In this document: positions 1 to 8,503 of the stretch, one piece after another | Layout: every line of letters begins with the position of its first letter | How positions within the stretch are numbered: position 1 is the first letter of the stretch | Source of the DNA: Methylopila sp. 73B | Lineage (GTDB): Bacteria; Pseudomonadota; Alphaproteobacteria; Rhizobiales; Methylopilaceae | DNA length: 64,000 bases | Assembly (NCBI RefSeq): GCF_000526315.1 | Contig: NZ_JAFV01000001.1 | Location: forward strand, 1,674,001-1,738,000 | Direction of reading: 5' to 3' | Made by a program: the position numbers and the translations under genes | The notes under the pieces: generated by a model | What the model was told of the DNA's origin: nothing | Database searches by the model: none | What the model saw: the letters and a program-made list of their open reading frames with translations, nothing else

Positions 1-427
1 TTCACATAGTCCATCACGCCCGCCCTGAAGCCTCGCGACAGCCTTGTGACGGGGGCGGCGCCGGCTGGCAAGGGGGCAATCCGACGGGCGTCCCGAGCTC
101 CGACGTCGGCGCGCGCCATTGACGGAATGGGCCGATAGGAGATGGCCGAAGGCGCGACGTCGATCCGCCGACGGACGATGCTTGTGGCGATAACGCATCG
201 TGACCGACCGCCCTGAGACCTTCCGTTCCAGAACGACGCGGCCGAATGCTGTGCGGAAATGACGCAAAACTATTTTCTGGCGACAACAGCGCAGCTAACC
301 TTCACATCGATCGATGCAATCCTCATACGATTATCGATTGATTACTTCATTTTAATCTCTCATTAGCCACATCATGACACGTTCACGCCAGCGCGGTAGG
401 ACACGGGCTGTTTCGGGGACTGGTGGA
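1..427. other. Intergenic region upstream of the chemoreceptor
   Basis: No convincing gene is visible here. A minus-strand open frame at 14-286 is rich in Pro, Arg and Ser, has no recognisable domain and looks like a high-GC artefact. The last 130 bases, from about 290, are more AT-rich than the rest and hold repeated ATCGAT motifs around 305-340, so this is the likely promoter region of the chemoreceptor gene. I cannot assign -35 and -10 boxes. Confidence 0.5.
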
Positions 428-2113
428 ATGCACAAATTTGATCTTTCGATAAGCAAGAAGCTCATCGGCGGCTTCGGCCTTCTCATCGCCTCCCTGGCCG
501 CGCTCGGCGTCGCCGCGATCATGGGCGCGCAGACGCTCTCCAGCGCGAACGACCTGCTCGGCGCGCACATGCTGCCGAGCGTCCGCTCCGCCGCGACGCT
601 GCGCGCCTCGGTCATCGACGTCCGCCTGAGCGTGGCCAACATCATCAGCTTCGACGACAAGGCCGATCTTGCCAGCGAGAGCGCTCGCCTGAAGGACAAG
701 ATCGCAGCCATCGAAAAACGCGCCAAGGATCACGAGTCGCTGGTCTCGCTTCCGGGCGAACGTGAGCTGTTCGACACCTTCAAGACCCAGTGGAAGAGCT
801 ACGCCGCCAAGCTTCCCGATGTCGTGGCCGCCGCCGTCGCCGGCCGGAAGGGCGACGCGGTCGCGGAGAACCTCGTGAACCGGGTCAGCGCGCGCGAAGC
901 CATGGACGCTCTGGACAAGATGGTGACGCTGAACGACGTGGCCGCCGACGCCGTCGTCAAGGAGAGCGCGGAAAGTTCGGACTCGGTCAGGACGATGATC
1001 CTGACCATCGCGATCGTCGCGGCGCTCTCGGCTTTCGCCCTCGCGTTCTTCATCATCCGCGGCGTCAACAAGGGCATCGCCTCGATCGTCGACCCGATGA
1101 AGCGGCTGGCCGCCGGCGACCTGACCGCGGAGGTGCCGCATCAGGGCGCAAACACCGAGATCGGCCTGATCGCCGACAACGTGCAGATCTTCAAGGGCGG
1201 CCTGATCCGCATCAGGCAGCTCGAGGAAGAATCCGTGCTCGCCCGCGCCTCGGCCGAAGAGCAGCGCAAGAAGACCATGCGCGACATGGCCGACGGATTC
1301 GAGATGGCCGTGTCCGGCATCATCTCGATCGTGACGTCAGCCTCCACCGAGCTCGAAGCCACCGCCCGCTCGATGTCGTCGACGGCGACCGAGACCGCCG
1401 CCCAGTCGAACACGGTCGCAGCGGCCGCCGAAGAAGCCGCCGTCAGCGTCCGCACGGTGGCGGCCGCGGCCGAGGAGCTCGGCGTCTCCGTCGGCGAGAT
1501 CCGCCGTCAGGTCGCGGGGTCGGCCAGCCTCGCCCACACCGCCGTCGCCGAGGCCGATGAAACCGGGCTGGTGGTCGAGAACCTCGCTGACGCCGCCACC
1601 AAGATCGGCGACGTCGTCGCGATGATTTCGACGATCGCGGGCCAGACCAACCTGCTCGCGCTCAACGCGACCATCGAGGCGGCCCGCGCCGGCGAGGCCG
1701 GCAAGGGCTTCGCGGTCGTCGCCGCGGAGGTGAAGGATCTCGCCAGCCAGACCGCCAAGGCGACGGAGCAGATCTCCAGCCAGATCGCCCGCATCCAGTC
1801 CTCGACCGGACAAGCGGTCGGCGCCATCGGCGGCATCGCCAGCCGCATCAAGGAAATCAGCCATGGCGCGTCGCAGATCTCGACCGCGGTCGAGCAGCAG
1901 GGCGCGGCGACCCAGGAGATCGCCCGCAGCGTCTCTCAGGCTGCAAGCGGCGCGAACGAAGTGACGAGCAACATCGCGGGCGTCTCCCAGGCGGCGGACG
2001 AGACGGGCGCCGCCGCGGCCCAGGTGCTGGGCGCGGCCTCCGAACTGTCCCGTCAGTCGACGAGCCTCAGTACCGAAGTCAACAAGTTCCTCGCAACCAT
2101 CCGCGCCGCCTGA
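428..2113 (+). CDS. Methyl-accepting chemotaxis protein
   Basis: A transmembrane chemoreceptor of 561 residues that should signal to CheA/CheW. Membrane segment 1 lies at about residues 10-34. A helical periplasmic sensor region (about 35-188, four-helix-bundle type) follows, then membrane segment 2 (about 189-211), a HAMP domain (about 212-265) and a long coiled-coil signalling domain. The near-invariant hairpin tip, containing [18 protein letters not shown], sits at about 405-425. There is no CheR-binding pentapeptide at the C-terminus. The ATG at 428 is preferred because [12 protein letters not shown] starts just before membrane segment 1; an in-frame ATG at 374 would add 18 basic residues. 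No che genes are nearby, so the ligand is unknown. Confidence 0.93.
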   Translation: MHKFDLSISKKLIGGFGLLIASLAALGVAAIMGAQTLSSANDLLGAHMLPSVRSAATLRASVIDVRLSVANIISFDDKADLASESARLKDKIAAIEKRAKDHESLVSLPGERELFDTFKTQWKSYAAKLPDVVAAAVAGRKGDAVAENLVNRVSAREAMDALDKMVTLNDVAADAVVKESAESSDSVRTMILTIAIVAALSAFALAFFIIRGVNKGIASIVDPMKRLAAGDLTAEVPHQGANTEIGLIADNVQIFKGGLIRIRQLEEESVLARASAEEQRKKTMRDMADGFEMAVSGIISIVTSASTELEATARSMSSTATETAAQSNTVAAAAEEAAVSVRTVAAAAEELGVSVGEIRRQVAGSASLAHTAVAEADETGLVVENLADAATKIGDVVAMISTIAGQTNLLALNATIEAARAGEAGKGFAVVAAEVKDLASQTAKATEQISSQIARIQSSTGQAVGAIGGIASRIKEISHGASQISTAVEQQGAATQEIARSVSQAASGANEVTSNIAGVSQAADETGAAAAQVLGAASELSRQSTSLSTEVNKFLATIRAA

Positions 2114-2142
2114 CGTCGCTCCCTCCACGCTGCGAGCCTGCG

Positions 2143-2164
2143 ACGCCGTCCCTCCGGGCGGCGT
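2143..2164. terminator. Possible terminator after the chemoreceptor
   Basis: An imperfect GC-rich hairpin (arms ACGCCGTCC and GGGCGGCGT) lies 30 bases after the chemoreceptor stop and before the converging end of cobG. It has no real T-run, so the call is weak. Confidence 0.3.
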
Positions 2165-2206
2165 TCGCGTTCAGGCGCTTTCGACGCGGGAAATCATGCC
2201 GGCCGA

Positions 2207-3466
2207 TCACCCCCGCCGCTGCAGCCAGCCCAGGATCGCGTCGGCGTCGGCGTTGGGAAGCCGGCCCAAGACGGGTCCCGGCCGGCGGGGCGCGGCGTCG
2301 CCGTGGAGGGTCCAGCCGGGAGCGTCGCTCGCGCCGAGCAGCAGCAGGTCGGCGTCCGCGGGGCCTGCGCAGCCCTTGCCGCAGGCGGAGAGGTGCACGC
2401 GCGCGAGCGGCGCCGCGCCGCTGGCCGCGGCGCGGGCGAGCAGAGCGAGGCCGGCGGCTTTCGCGGGCTCGCGGGCGCGGACGCAGGAGGGCGCGCCCGC
2501 GCAGGCGACGACGGTCAGGCGCTCCACGACGGCGACGGGCGGGAACCCCGCCGCTTCCGACCGTCTCAGCAGGTCGGCGGCCCTCGCCGGCGCGACGCCC
2601 GGCAGCACCACCGCGGACCAGGGCGCCAGCACCAGCGCGCCCTCCCCGTCCTCGTCTGCGCGGGCGGCCAGCCAGCGCAGCTGGCCGACGTCAAGCCGCC
2701 CCACGGCCACGGGAACGACCACCGCCGCGCGGCTCCCGGAGCGCGACCCCGGCAGCGCGCCGAAGATCGGACGGACCTCGGACGGCCAGACGACGTCGGC
2801 GCCGGGCGCGGCGAGGCCGGACGCGACGAGATCGGCGGCGACGACATGCGGCGCGAGATCGCGCGCGCGGGTGTCGGGGCCGAGCGCCGCGGCGGCGTGG
2901 GCGACCGCGAGGATCGCGGCGACCGCGGTCTCCTGCCCCGTCGCGACGCCCAGCGGCCGGCCGGCGAGCGCGAGCGCCAGAGCGACCCGCCCCTCCGCGC
3001 CGCGCAGGACCAACAGCGTCAGATCGGAGGCCGTGGCGGCGAGCCCGGCGCGGCCTCCTCCGTCGAGCGCGACCGAGAATTTCGGCGAGAGATCGGCGGC
3101 GACATCCGCGGAGCCCAGCGCATCCGCCACCGCGGCGGCCAGTGGCCTGAGATCGACGATCTCGGTCGGGTCGAGCCCGGCGAGCGGATCGAGCAGCACG
3201 TTGCGCCGCCGGTCGGCCTCCCCGCCCACGTAGAGACCGGCGGCGGCGAGCCGCTCGCCGAGCCTGGGGCCGGCGTCGAGCGGCAGCCCGCGAATCTGGA
3301 GATTGGCGCGGTTGGTGAGATCGATAACGCCGGAGCCGAGCGTCTCGGCGGCGTCCGCCACCGCGCGCGCCTGGTCCGCGCTCAGGCGACCGCCGGGCGT
3401 GCGGACACGCGCGAGGCCGCCATCGGCCATCTCAGCGAGATGCGCTATGCCAGGACAGTCGGCCAT
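2207..3466 (-). CDS. cobG: Precorrin-3B synthase CobG-like (siroheme/4Fe-4S protein)
   Basis: Resembles the nitrite/sulfite reductase-like CobG, which in the aerobic cobalamin pathway converts precorrin-3A to precorrin-3B with O2. The frame encodes 419 residues. The N-terminal half has the ferredoxin-like NIR/SIR half-domain (LTNRANLQIRGL near residue 50). The C-terminal half carries the Fe-S/siroheme cysteine pattern: C322 and C328 (ACAGAPSC), then C362 and C366 (ACGKGC). The ATG at 3466 (MADCPGIAHLAEM) gives the usual length; longer starts would run into the divergent AtzG-like gene. No other cob gene is in the window, so it is separated from any main cobalamin cluster. A related siroheme oxidoreductase cannot be excluded. 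Confidence 0.85.
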   Translation of the reverse strand: MADCPGIAHLAEMADGGLARVRTPGGRLSADQARAVADAAETLGSGVIDLTNRANLQIRGLPLDAGPRLGERLAAAGLYVGGEADRRRNVLLDPLAGLDPTEIVDLRPLAAAVADALGSADVAADLSPKFSVALDGGGRAGLAATASDLTLLVLRGAEGRVALALALAGRPLGVATGQETAVAAILAVAHAAAALGPDTRARDLAPHVVAADLVASGLAAPGADVVWPSEVRPIFGALPGSRSGSRAAVVVPVAVGRLDVGQLRWLAARADEDGEGALVLAPWSAVVLPGVAPARAADLLRRSEAAGFPPVAVVERLTVVACAGAPSCVRAREPAKAAGLALLARAAASGAAPLARVHLSACGKGCAGPADADLLLLGASDAPGWTLHGDAAPRRPGPVLGRLPNADADAILGWLQRRG

Positions 3467-3556
3467 GGCGTTGTCGTCGCCCTCTGGCACGGAAAACGCA
3501 AGGGCGGCGGGATCGCGCGGATCGTCCGCGCGCCGAACACAGGGACACGAGGCCGC

Positions 3557-3787
3557 ATGCCGCACGAACCGCTGACGCCGGAGACCGCCCGCGCCATCGC
3601 CGCGCTCGGAGGCCTCGCCATCGACGCGGAGAGCGGCGACCGCGTCGCCCGATCGGTGAGCGCCGTGACCGCTGCGGCGGCGGGTTTTCAGGATGCGCTC
3701 GGCTTCGAGGACCAGCCCGCCGACTTTGTGCGTCTGCGCCGGACGATCGCCGCAGCGGCCCGCAGCGCCGGCGGTTTCCATGACTGA
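3557..3787 (+). CDS. AtzG-like small subunit (DUF4089 family)
   Basis: A 76-residue, mostly helical protein that resembles the DUF4089/AtzG family. In the cyanuric acid pathway AtzG is the small partner of the amidase AtzE and is needed for a stable complex. Here the stop codon overlaps the start of the amidase gene (ATGACTGA, 3780-3787), the classic arrangement for a translationally coupled two-subunit enzyme. It is divergent from cobG across a 90-base gap that must hold both promoters. The family call rests on size, the FEDQPADFVRLRR-type C-terminus and position. The substrate is not proven. Confidence 0.72.
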   Translation: MPHEPLTPETARAIAALGGLAIDAESGDRVARSVSAVTAAAAGFQDALGFEDQPADFVRLRRTIAAAARSAGGFHD

Positions 3788-5183
3788 GACCGCCATCACG
3801 GACGCGACCGACCTCGCCTATCTCGACCTTGTGGACGCCGCGGCCGCAGTGGCGGCGAAACGCGTGTCCGCTCGCGAACTGACCGAGGCGCTGATCGCCC
3901 GCATCGAGCGCTGGCAGCCCCACGTCAACGCCTTCGTGTCGTTCGAGCCCGAGGCCGCGTTGCTCGCCGCCGACAGGGCCGACGCGTCGGAACCGACCGG
4001 CCCGCTGCACGGCGTGCCGCTCGCTCACAAGGACATGTTCTACGCCGCCGGCAAGGTCGTGAGCTGCGGCTCGGCGCTCCGGGCCGACTGGGTCGCGACA
4101 GAAACCGCGACCGTTCTGGAGCGGCTGGAGTCGGCCGGCCAGATCCGGCTCGGCGCGCTCGGCATGGCGGAGTTCGCCTATGGCGTAACCGGCCACAACA
4201 GCCATTTCGGCCACGCCCGAAACCCCTGGAATCCCGCGCGCATCACCGGCGGCTCCTCGTCCGGCTCCGGCGTCGCGGTGGCGGCGGGCCTGACCTACGC
4301 GGCGCTCGGCTCCGACACCGGCGGCTCGGTGCGGCTGCCCGCGCACTTCTGCGGCGTGACGGGACTGAAGACCACGCTTGGCCTCGTCAGCCGCGCGAAC
4401 GCCATGCCGCTGTCGTCCACCCTCGACACCGTCGGCCCGCTCGCCCGGTCCGCCCGCGACCTGCGGCTGATCATGCGGCTGATCGCGGGACCCGATCCGC
4501 TGGACGGCGAGACCGGCGAGCTCTGGCTGGAGGACGACCGACCGGCCGCCGCCATGACCATCGGCGTGCCGACGAGCTTCTATGTGGAGGACCTCGACGC
4601 CGACGTCGCCAGCGCCTTCCAGCAAGGAATCGAGACCTTCCGCTCGCTTGGCTGCCGCATCGTCTCGGTCGACCTGCCGGACGAGGCGCTCCTCAGCAGC
4701 GCGGCGCTGATCGCGCTCGGCGCCGAGGCCGCGGCCCTGCACCGACGCAACCTTGCGGAGCGTCCGGAGCTTTACGGCGAGCAGACGCGCGCCCGGCTCA
4801 TCAACGGCTTCGGCTACTCCGGCGTGCAGTACGTCGACGCGCTGCGCGGACGTGGGCCGGCGCTCGCGCGGCGGATCGAGCACATGGGCGCCTGCGATGC
4901 GGTGATCGCCCCTGTCGCGCGCTTCCCCGCCCCGCCGATCGCCGACACCGACGTCGGCGCGCGGTTCGACGGCGTGGTCGCTGCGGTCTCCGCCTTGATG
5001 CGGCCGGTGAACTATCTTGGGCTTCCCGCGATCGCGCTGCCGGCGGGGTTCTCGCGCGACGGGCTTCCAATCGGCGTCCAGGTGATGGGGCAGCCGTTCA
5101 ACGATTCCGCGCTGCTCACCCTAGGCGAAGCGTTCCAGAGCGCCACGGACCACCACCGCAAGCGGCCGCAGGACCGCGCCTGA
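3780..5183 (+). CDS. Amidase-signature hydrolase (AtzE-like)
   Basis: An amidase-signature enzyme of 467 residues. The Ser-cisSer-Lys triad is visible: K84 in LAHKDM, the serines of GGSSSGSG at 157-164, and the likely nucleophile S183 in DTGGSVRLP. Length and architecture match AtzE (1-carboxybiuret hydrolase) and GatA-like amidases. It lacks the extra C-terminal domain of full allophanate hydrolases. It overlaps the AtzG-like gene upstream, so the pair probably forms a heteromeric amidase. A urease operon and a solute-binding protein on the other strand suggest nitrogen scavenging. Other small amides are equally possible substrates, and glutamyl-tRNA amidotransferase is unlikely without gatB and gatC. 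Confidence 0.85.
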   Translation: MTETAITDATDLAYLDLVDAAAAVAAKRVSARELTEALIARIERWQPHVNAFVSFEPEAALLAADRADASEPTGPLHGVPLAHKDMFYAAGKVVSCGSALRADWVATETATVLERLESAGQIRLGALGMAEFAYGVTGHNSHFGHARNPWNPARITGGSSSGSGVAVAAGLTYAALGSDTGGSVRLPAHFCGVTGLKTTLGLVSRANAMPLSSTLDTVGPLARSARDLRLIMRLIAGPDPLDGETGELWLEDDRPAAAMTIGVPTSFYVEDLDADVASAFQQGIETFRSLGCRIVSVDLPDEALLSSAALIALGAEAAALHRRNLAERPELYGEQTRARLINGFGYSGVQYVDALRGRGPALARRIEHMGACDAVIAPVARFPAPPIADTDVGARFDGVVAAVSALMRPVNYLGLPAIALPAGFSRDGLPIGVQVMGQPFNDSALLTLGEAFQSATDHHRKRPQDRA

Positions 5184-5216
5184 CCCCGGAACCTCTCGGG
5201 CTCTCGTGCGTTGTAC

Positions 5217-5246
5217 GGAACGAAGACGGGTTTTGCCGTCTATAAT
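5217..5246 (+). promoter_or_regulatory. Candidate promoter of the DUF883-like gene
   Basis: A GGAAC at 5217-5221 is followed after 15 bases by CGTC (5237-5240), close to but not matching the EcfG general-stress consensus (GGAAC, 16-17 bases, CGTT). A TATAAT at 5241-5246 could instead be a sigma70 -10 box, but no -35 box lies at the right distance. Weak call. Confidence 0.3.
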
Positions 5247-5271
5247 TTCCGGAAACTGAAGGGGTTTGACC

Positions 5272-5661
5272 ATGGTGGATCGTAAAGTAAGCGGCCTTGC
5301 AGGCGACGCCGGCGATCAGCTGGCGCACCTTCGCGACACCATCGCGGAGCTGGGCGACCGTGTGTCGACCCTCGCCGGCGAGCGCGCCCGCGACGCCCGC
5401 AAGCGCGCCCGCTCGGCGGCGAAGTCGTTCGGCCCCGGCGCGAGCACGCTCTACGACGACGGCGTCGACGCGCTGCAGTCGGCCGCCGACAACGCCGTGT
5501 ATTACGGCCGTCGCGCCAGCCATGTCGTGCAGCGCAACCCTGGCCTTTCGCTGCTTGGGCTCGCGATCGGCGTCGGCGTCGTCGCGGCGATCGTCTACGC
5601 CAGCCAGGAAGAAGACCGCCGCTGGTACGAGCGCGGCGGCCGCCGCGGCGGCTGGTTCTGA
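5272..5661 (+). CDS. Membrane-anchored DUF883/ElaB-like small protein
   Basis: A protein of 129 residues. The N-terminal two-thirds is a charged, Ala-rich helix (about 10-85, probably coiled coil), followed by one membrane segment (about 92-110, LLGLAIGVGVVAAIVYA) and a basic Gly/Arg tail. This is the layout of the ElaB/YqjD/DUF883 family, inner-membrane proteins linked to ribosome binding in stationary phase in E. coli. That role is not shown here. The ATG at 5272 has a GAAGGGG ribosome binding site 7 bases upstream. An in-frame TTG at 5266 is less likely. A strong terminator follows. Confidence 0.7.
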   Translation: MVDRKVSGLAGDAGDQLAHLRDTIAELGDRVSTLAGERARDARKRARSAAKSFGPGASTLYDDGVDALQSAADNAVYYGRRASHVVQRNPGLSLLGLAIGVGVVAAIVYASQEEDRRWYERGGRRGGWF

Positions 5662-5686
5662 GCTTCGGCTTCAAGGCTATGAAATG

Positions 5687-5717
5687 AAAAAGCGGCGTCT
5701 CGTGACGCCGCTTTTTT
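5687..5717. terminator. Bidirectional intrinsic terminator
   Basis: A perfect 10-bp stem (AAGCGGCGTC / GACGCCGCTT) with a TCGT loop is flanked by A-rich sequence on one side and a run of T on the other. It serves the DUF883-like gene (plus) and may also stop the tctC-like gene (minus, ending at 5760). Confidence 0.85.
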
Positions 5718-5759
5718 GTGTTTGGGCGCATGGAACGCGGCGCGCTCCCGCCCCTCGCA

Positions 5760-6764
5760 TCAGTCGATCTGCGCGCCGGAGTCCTTCACGATCGGCGCCC
5801 ACTTGGCGAGCTCGGTCTTCACCAGCGTCGCGAGCTCTTCCGGGGTCGAGCCCACGATCACCGCGCTGAAGTCGGAGAGCTTCGCCTTCACGGTCGGATC
5901 GTTCACGGCCTTGACCGCGACCTCGTTCAGCTTGGCGATCGCCTCCGGCGGCGTTCCCTTCGGGGCGAACAAAGCGTTCCACGAGTAGGTGTCGTAGCCC
6001 GGCAGCGTCTCGGCGATCGCCGGCAGGTCCGGGAACGTCGGCACCCGCTTCGCCGTCGTCACGCCGAGCGCGCGCAGGCGGCCGGCTTTGATGTGCTCGG
6101 TCGAGGACGGCATGTTGTCGAACTGGATCGGCACCTGCCCCGCGATCACGTCCACCAGCGCCGGGCCCGAGCCCTTGTAGGGGATGTGGATCAGGTCGAT
6201 GCCCGCGAGCTTCTTGAACAGCTCGCCCGAGAGATGCAGCGGCGAGCCGTTGCCGGACGAGGCGTAGGAGTATTTGCCGGGCTCCTTCTTCGCCATGTCG
6301 ATCAGCTCCTGCACGGTCTTCGCGCCGAAGTTCGGATTGACGGTGAGCACGTTCGGCACGTTCACGAGCAGCGAGATCGGCGCGAAGTCCGTCTCGGCGT
6401 TGTAGGAGATCTTCTTGTAGAGCGCGGGGTTCAGGGCATGGGTCGCGACCGTGCCCATCAGGATGGTGTAGCCGTCCGGCTCCGCCTTCGCGACCGTGCC
6501 CGCGCCGAGGTTGCCGCCGGCGCCGCCGCGGTTGTCCACGATCACCTGCTGGCCAAGCGTCTCGCTCATCTTGGCCGCCACCAGCCGCGCGACGAGATCG
6601 GTCGAGCCGCCCGGCGCGAACGGCACGATCAGCGTGACGGGCCGGCCCGGGAACCCCTGCGCCAGCGCGGGCGCCGCGAGAGGGCCAAGCGCCGCGGAGC
6701 CCGCCGCGGCCCCGATCAGGCCGCCAAAGCGCCGGCGCGTGAGGATGAGATTCTCGTTCGACAT
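5760..6764 (-). CDS. TctC/Bug-family periplasmic solute-binding protein
   Basis: A substrate-binding protein of 334 residues of the tripartite tricarboxylate transporter (Bug) family, which captures small carboxylates or amides in the periplasm. The N-terminus is a Tat signal with TRRRFGG at 9-15, a hydrophobic stretch and a cleavage region near APALAQ (about 31-36). The mature part has the family's PVTLIVPFAPGG start, an IVDNRGG(A/G) segment and IPYKGSGPAL. The ATG at 6764 has a GGGA ribosome binding site. No membrane partners (tctA, tctB) are adjacent, which is common for the expanded Bug family. The ligand is unknown. Confidence 0.92.
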   Translation of the reverse strand: MSNENLILTRRRFGGLIGAAAGSAALGPLAAPALAQGFPGRPVTLIVPFAPGGSTDLVARLVAAKMSETLGQQVIVDNRGGAGGNLGAGTVAKAEPDGYTILMGTVATHALNPALYKKISYNAETDFAPISLLVNVPNVLTVNPNFGAKTVQELIDMAKKEPGKYSYASSGNGSPLHLSGELFKKLAGIDLIHIPYKGSGPALVDVIAGQVPIQFDNMPSSTEHIKAGRLRALGVTTAKRVPTFPDLPAIAETLPGYDTYSWNALFAPKGTPPEAIAKLNEVAVKAVNDPTVKAKLSDFSAVIVGSTPEELATLVKTELAKWAPIVKDSGAQID

Positions 6765-6929
6765 CGACGTTCCCTTTTTCGTTTCTTGCGGGCCTGACGA
6801 AGACCTGAGCGCGCCTAAGGCGCGTGACTGTGGCATGCCGCCGCGGCTTGGTCGACGGGGTCCCGGGCGCCGTTCAGGCCGGACGATGCGCTCGCGATCA
6901 CAAGCGCGTCGGGGCTCGGAGCGACCGGC

Positions 6930-8222
6930 TCACCTGCCGACGGTCTTCACCAGCCCCGCGTCGGGATAGCAGGTCGGCGCCTGCCCCTTGCCCGCCTGCC
7001 AGCGTCCGATGGCGACGCGGGTGCGGAACCCGACGAGGCCGTCCGCCGTGCCGACGTCGTGCCCTTGAGCCTCCAGCCGCCGCTGCATGGCCGCGACGTC
7101 GGTGCGGTCGAAGCCCTTCGGCGCGGTCCAGGAGCCGGCGATCGGCCGACCGGCGCCGAACCGGTCCGCAAGATGGCCCACGAACAGCGCGTAGAGGTCG
7201 CTCTCGTTGTATTCCTTCAGCACATAGAAGTTCTCGGAGACGAGGAACGCCGGCCCCGAACGCCCGGCGGGGTTCAGCAGGAACAGTTTTCGCCCCGTCT
7301 CCCTAGGAAGGGCTCCGCCCGGCTTCGGCGCGACGCCCGCCGCAGTCCATTGCGCGACGGTGAGGCCCTGGTCCGGCCCCTCCAGCGTGCAGGCGACCTC
7401 GGCTGGAAGCTCGACCTCGACGCCCCACGACCGGCTTGCGACCCAGCCGTGCTTGCGCAGATAATTCGCGATTGATCCGAGGCTGTCGGGCACGGAGGCC
7501 CAGATGTCGCGGCGGCCGTCGTCGTCCATGTCGACGGCGTTCTCGAGATACTTCGACGGCAGGAACTGCGGCTGGCCCATGGCGCCGGCCCAGGAGCTCT
7601 TCATGGCGGCGAGGCTGACGTGGTCGCCTTCCAGGATCTTCAGCGCCGCGACGAATTCTGGGAAGAACTGCTCCTTGCGCGCGCCCATGAAGGCCTCGGT
7701 CGCGAGCGCCCGCACCGCGGAATAGGGGATCGAAGCCCGCCCGAAGCGCGATTCGCGCGCCCAGATCGCCGCCACGATCTCGCGCGGCACGCCAAAGCGC
7801 TTTTCAACCTGGTCGAACGCGGCCTTCCATTTTGCGAGCTCGACGCGGCCCTCCTTCACGAGCGCCGCGAAGTTGCCCTCGGCGACATAGCGGGCGGGAT
7901 CGGAGAATTCCGGCTGACGCTGCGCGCGCGCCGGCGGCGCGCCGGGCGGCGCCAGGTCCGGCAGGCTCCAATCCAGCGCGATGTCCCGCGTCGCGGTATC
8001 GAAGGTCTGCGCGGAAACGCCCGCCTTCAGCGCCGCCGGACGAACGGCGGAGCCGAGCCAGGCCCTGAACGCCGCCTCGACGGGTGGCCGCTGGGCTTCA
8101 GGCAGGGTTTCCGCATGCGCGGGAAGCGCGAGGCCCAGCACCAGAGCGAGCGCCCATGCCGCCGCCGCGCGCCCGACACAGCTGCGGGCTTCGAGACGCC
8201 TCGCTGACGCGCTCCTTAGCAT
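6930..8222 (-). CDS. Lytic murein transglycosylase (MltB-like, GH103)
   Basis: A secreted peptidoglycan-cleaving enzyme of 430 residues. A Sec signal peptide (about 1-37, ending ALPAHA) precedes the SLT/GH103-type catalytic domain (about 40-345), with the presumed catalytic Glu at 157 in WARESRFG and the family segments MGQPQFLPSKY and DMDDDGRRDIW. A C-terminal peptidoglycan-binding-1 domain (about 368-415) carries VAAMQRRLEAQGHDVG. It is read in the same direction as ureC but behind a repeat-filled 281-base gap, so it probably has its own promoter. The start at 8222 is the one that gives a proper signal peptide. Confidence 0.93.
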   Translation of the reverse strand: MLRSASARRLEARSCVGRAAAAWALALVLGLALPAHAETLPEAQRPPVEAAFRAWLGSAVRPAALKAGVSAQTFDTATRDIALDWSLPDLAPPGAPPARAQRQPEFSDPARYVAEGNFAALVKEGRVELAKWKAAFDQVEKRFGVPREIVAAIWARESRFGRASIPYSAVRALATEAFMGARKEQFFPEFVAALKILEGDHVSLAAMKSSWAGAMGQPQFLPSKYLENAVDMDDDGRRDIWASVPDSLGSIANYLRKHGWVASRSWGVEVELPAEVACTLEGPDQGLTVAQWTAAGVAPKPGGALPRETGRKLFLLNPAGRSGPAFLVSENFYVLKEYNESDLYALFVGHLADRFGAGRPIAGSWTAPKGFDRTDVAAMQRRLEAQGHDVGTADGLVGFRTRVAIGRWQAGKGQAPTCYPDAGLVKTVGR

Positions 8223-8503
8223 GAGGAAGTTTTGTCTTCTGGAACCAAAGAGCTCCTCATGCTGAGGAGGCCCGAAGGGCCGTCTCGAAGCACGCACTCC
8301 CGCGAGCCTCGCGCTGCCGCCGCCCCAAGCCCACGTCGCTCCGGGCTTGTCCCGGAGCCCATCAACCCGCCGGTCTCGGCAGAACCGCGACAATTGCAAG
8401 GTTCGCTTGGACCCGTTGGGGTGATGGGTTCCGGCATTCCGCTGACGCTTCAGCCGGAACGACGCCGCGGATAAGACGGCCACGGGAATCGCCCGAAAAC
8501 GGC
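8223..8503. repeat. Intergenic palindromic repeat block
   Basis: The whole gap between the transglycosylase start and the ureC stop consists of short palindromes. CCTCATGCTGAGG (8254-8266), followed by a CCCGAAGGGCCG element, resembles a common Hyphomicrobiales repeat. A longer inverted repeat then follows: CCGGAGCCCATCA (8352-8364) against TGATGGGTTCCGG (8422-8434), with one mismatch. No gene is visible. Confidence 0.75.

Noticed and set aside
14-286. A minus-strand 90-codon frame at the left end
   Set aside because: No ribosome binding site, low-complexity Pro/Ser/Arg content and no homologous features.
3780-5183. Considered as GatA of the Glu-tRNA amidotransferase
   Set aside because: No gatB or gatC next to it, and an AtzG-type small subunit overlaps instead.
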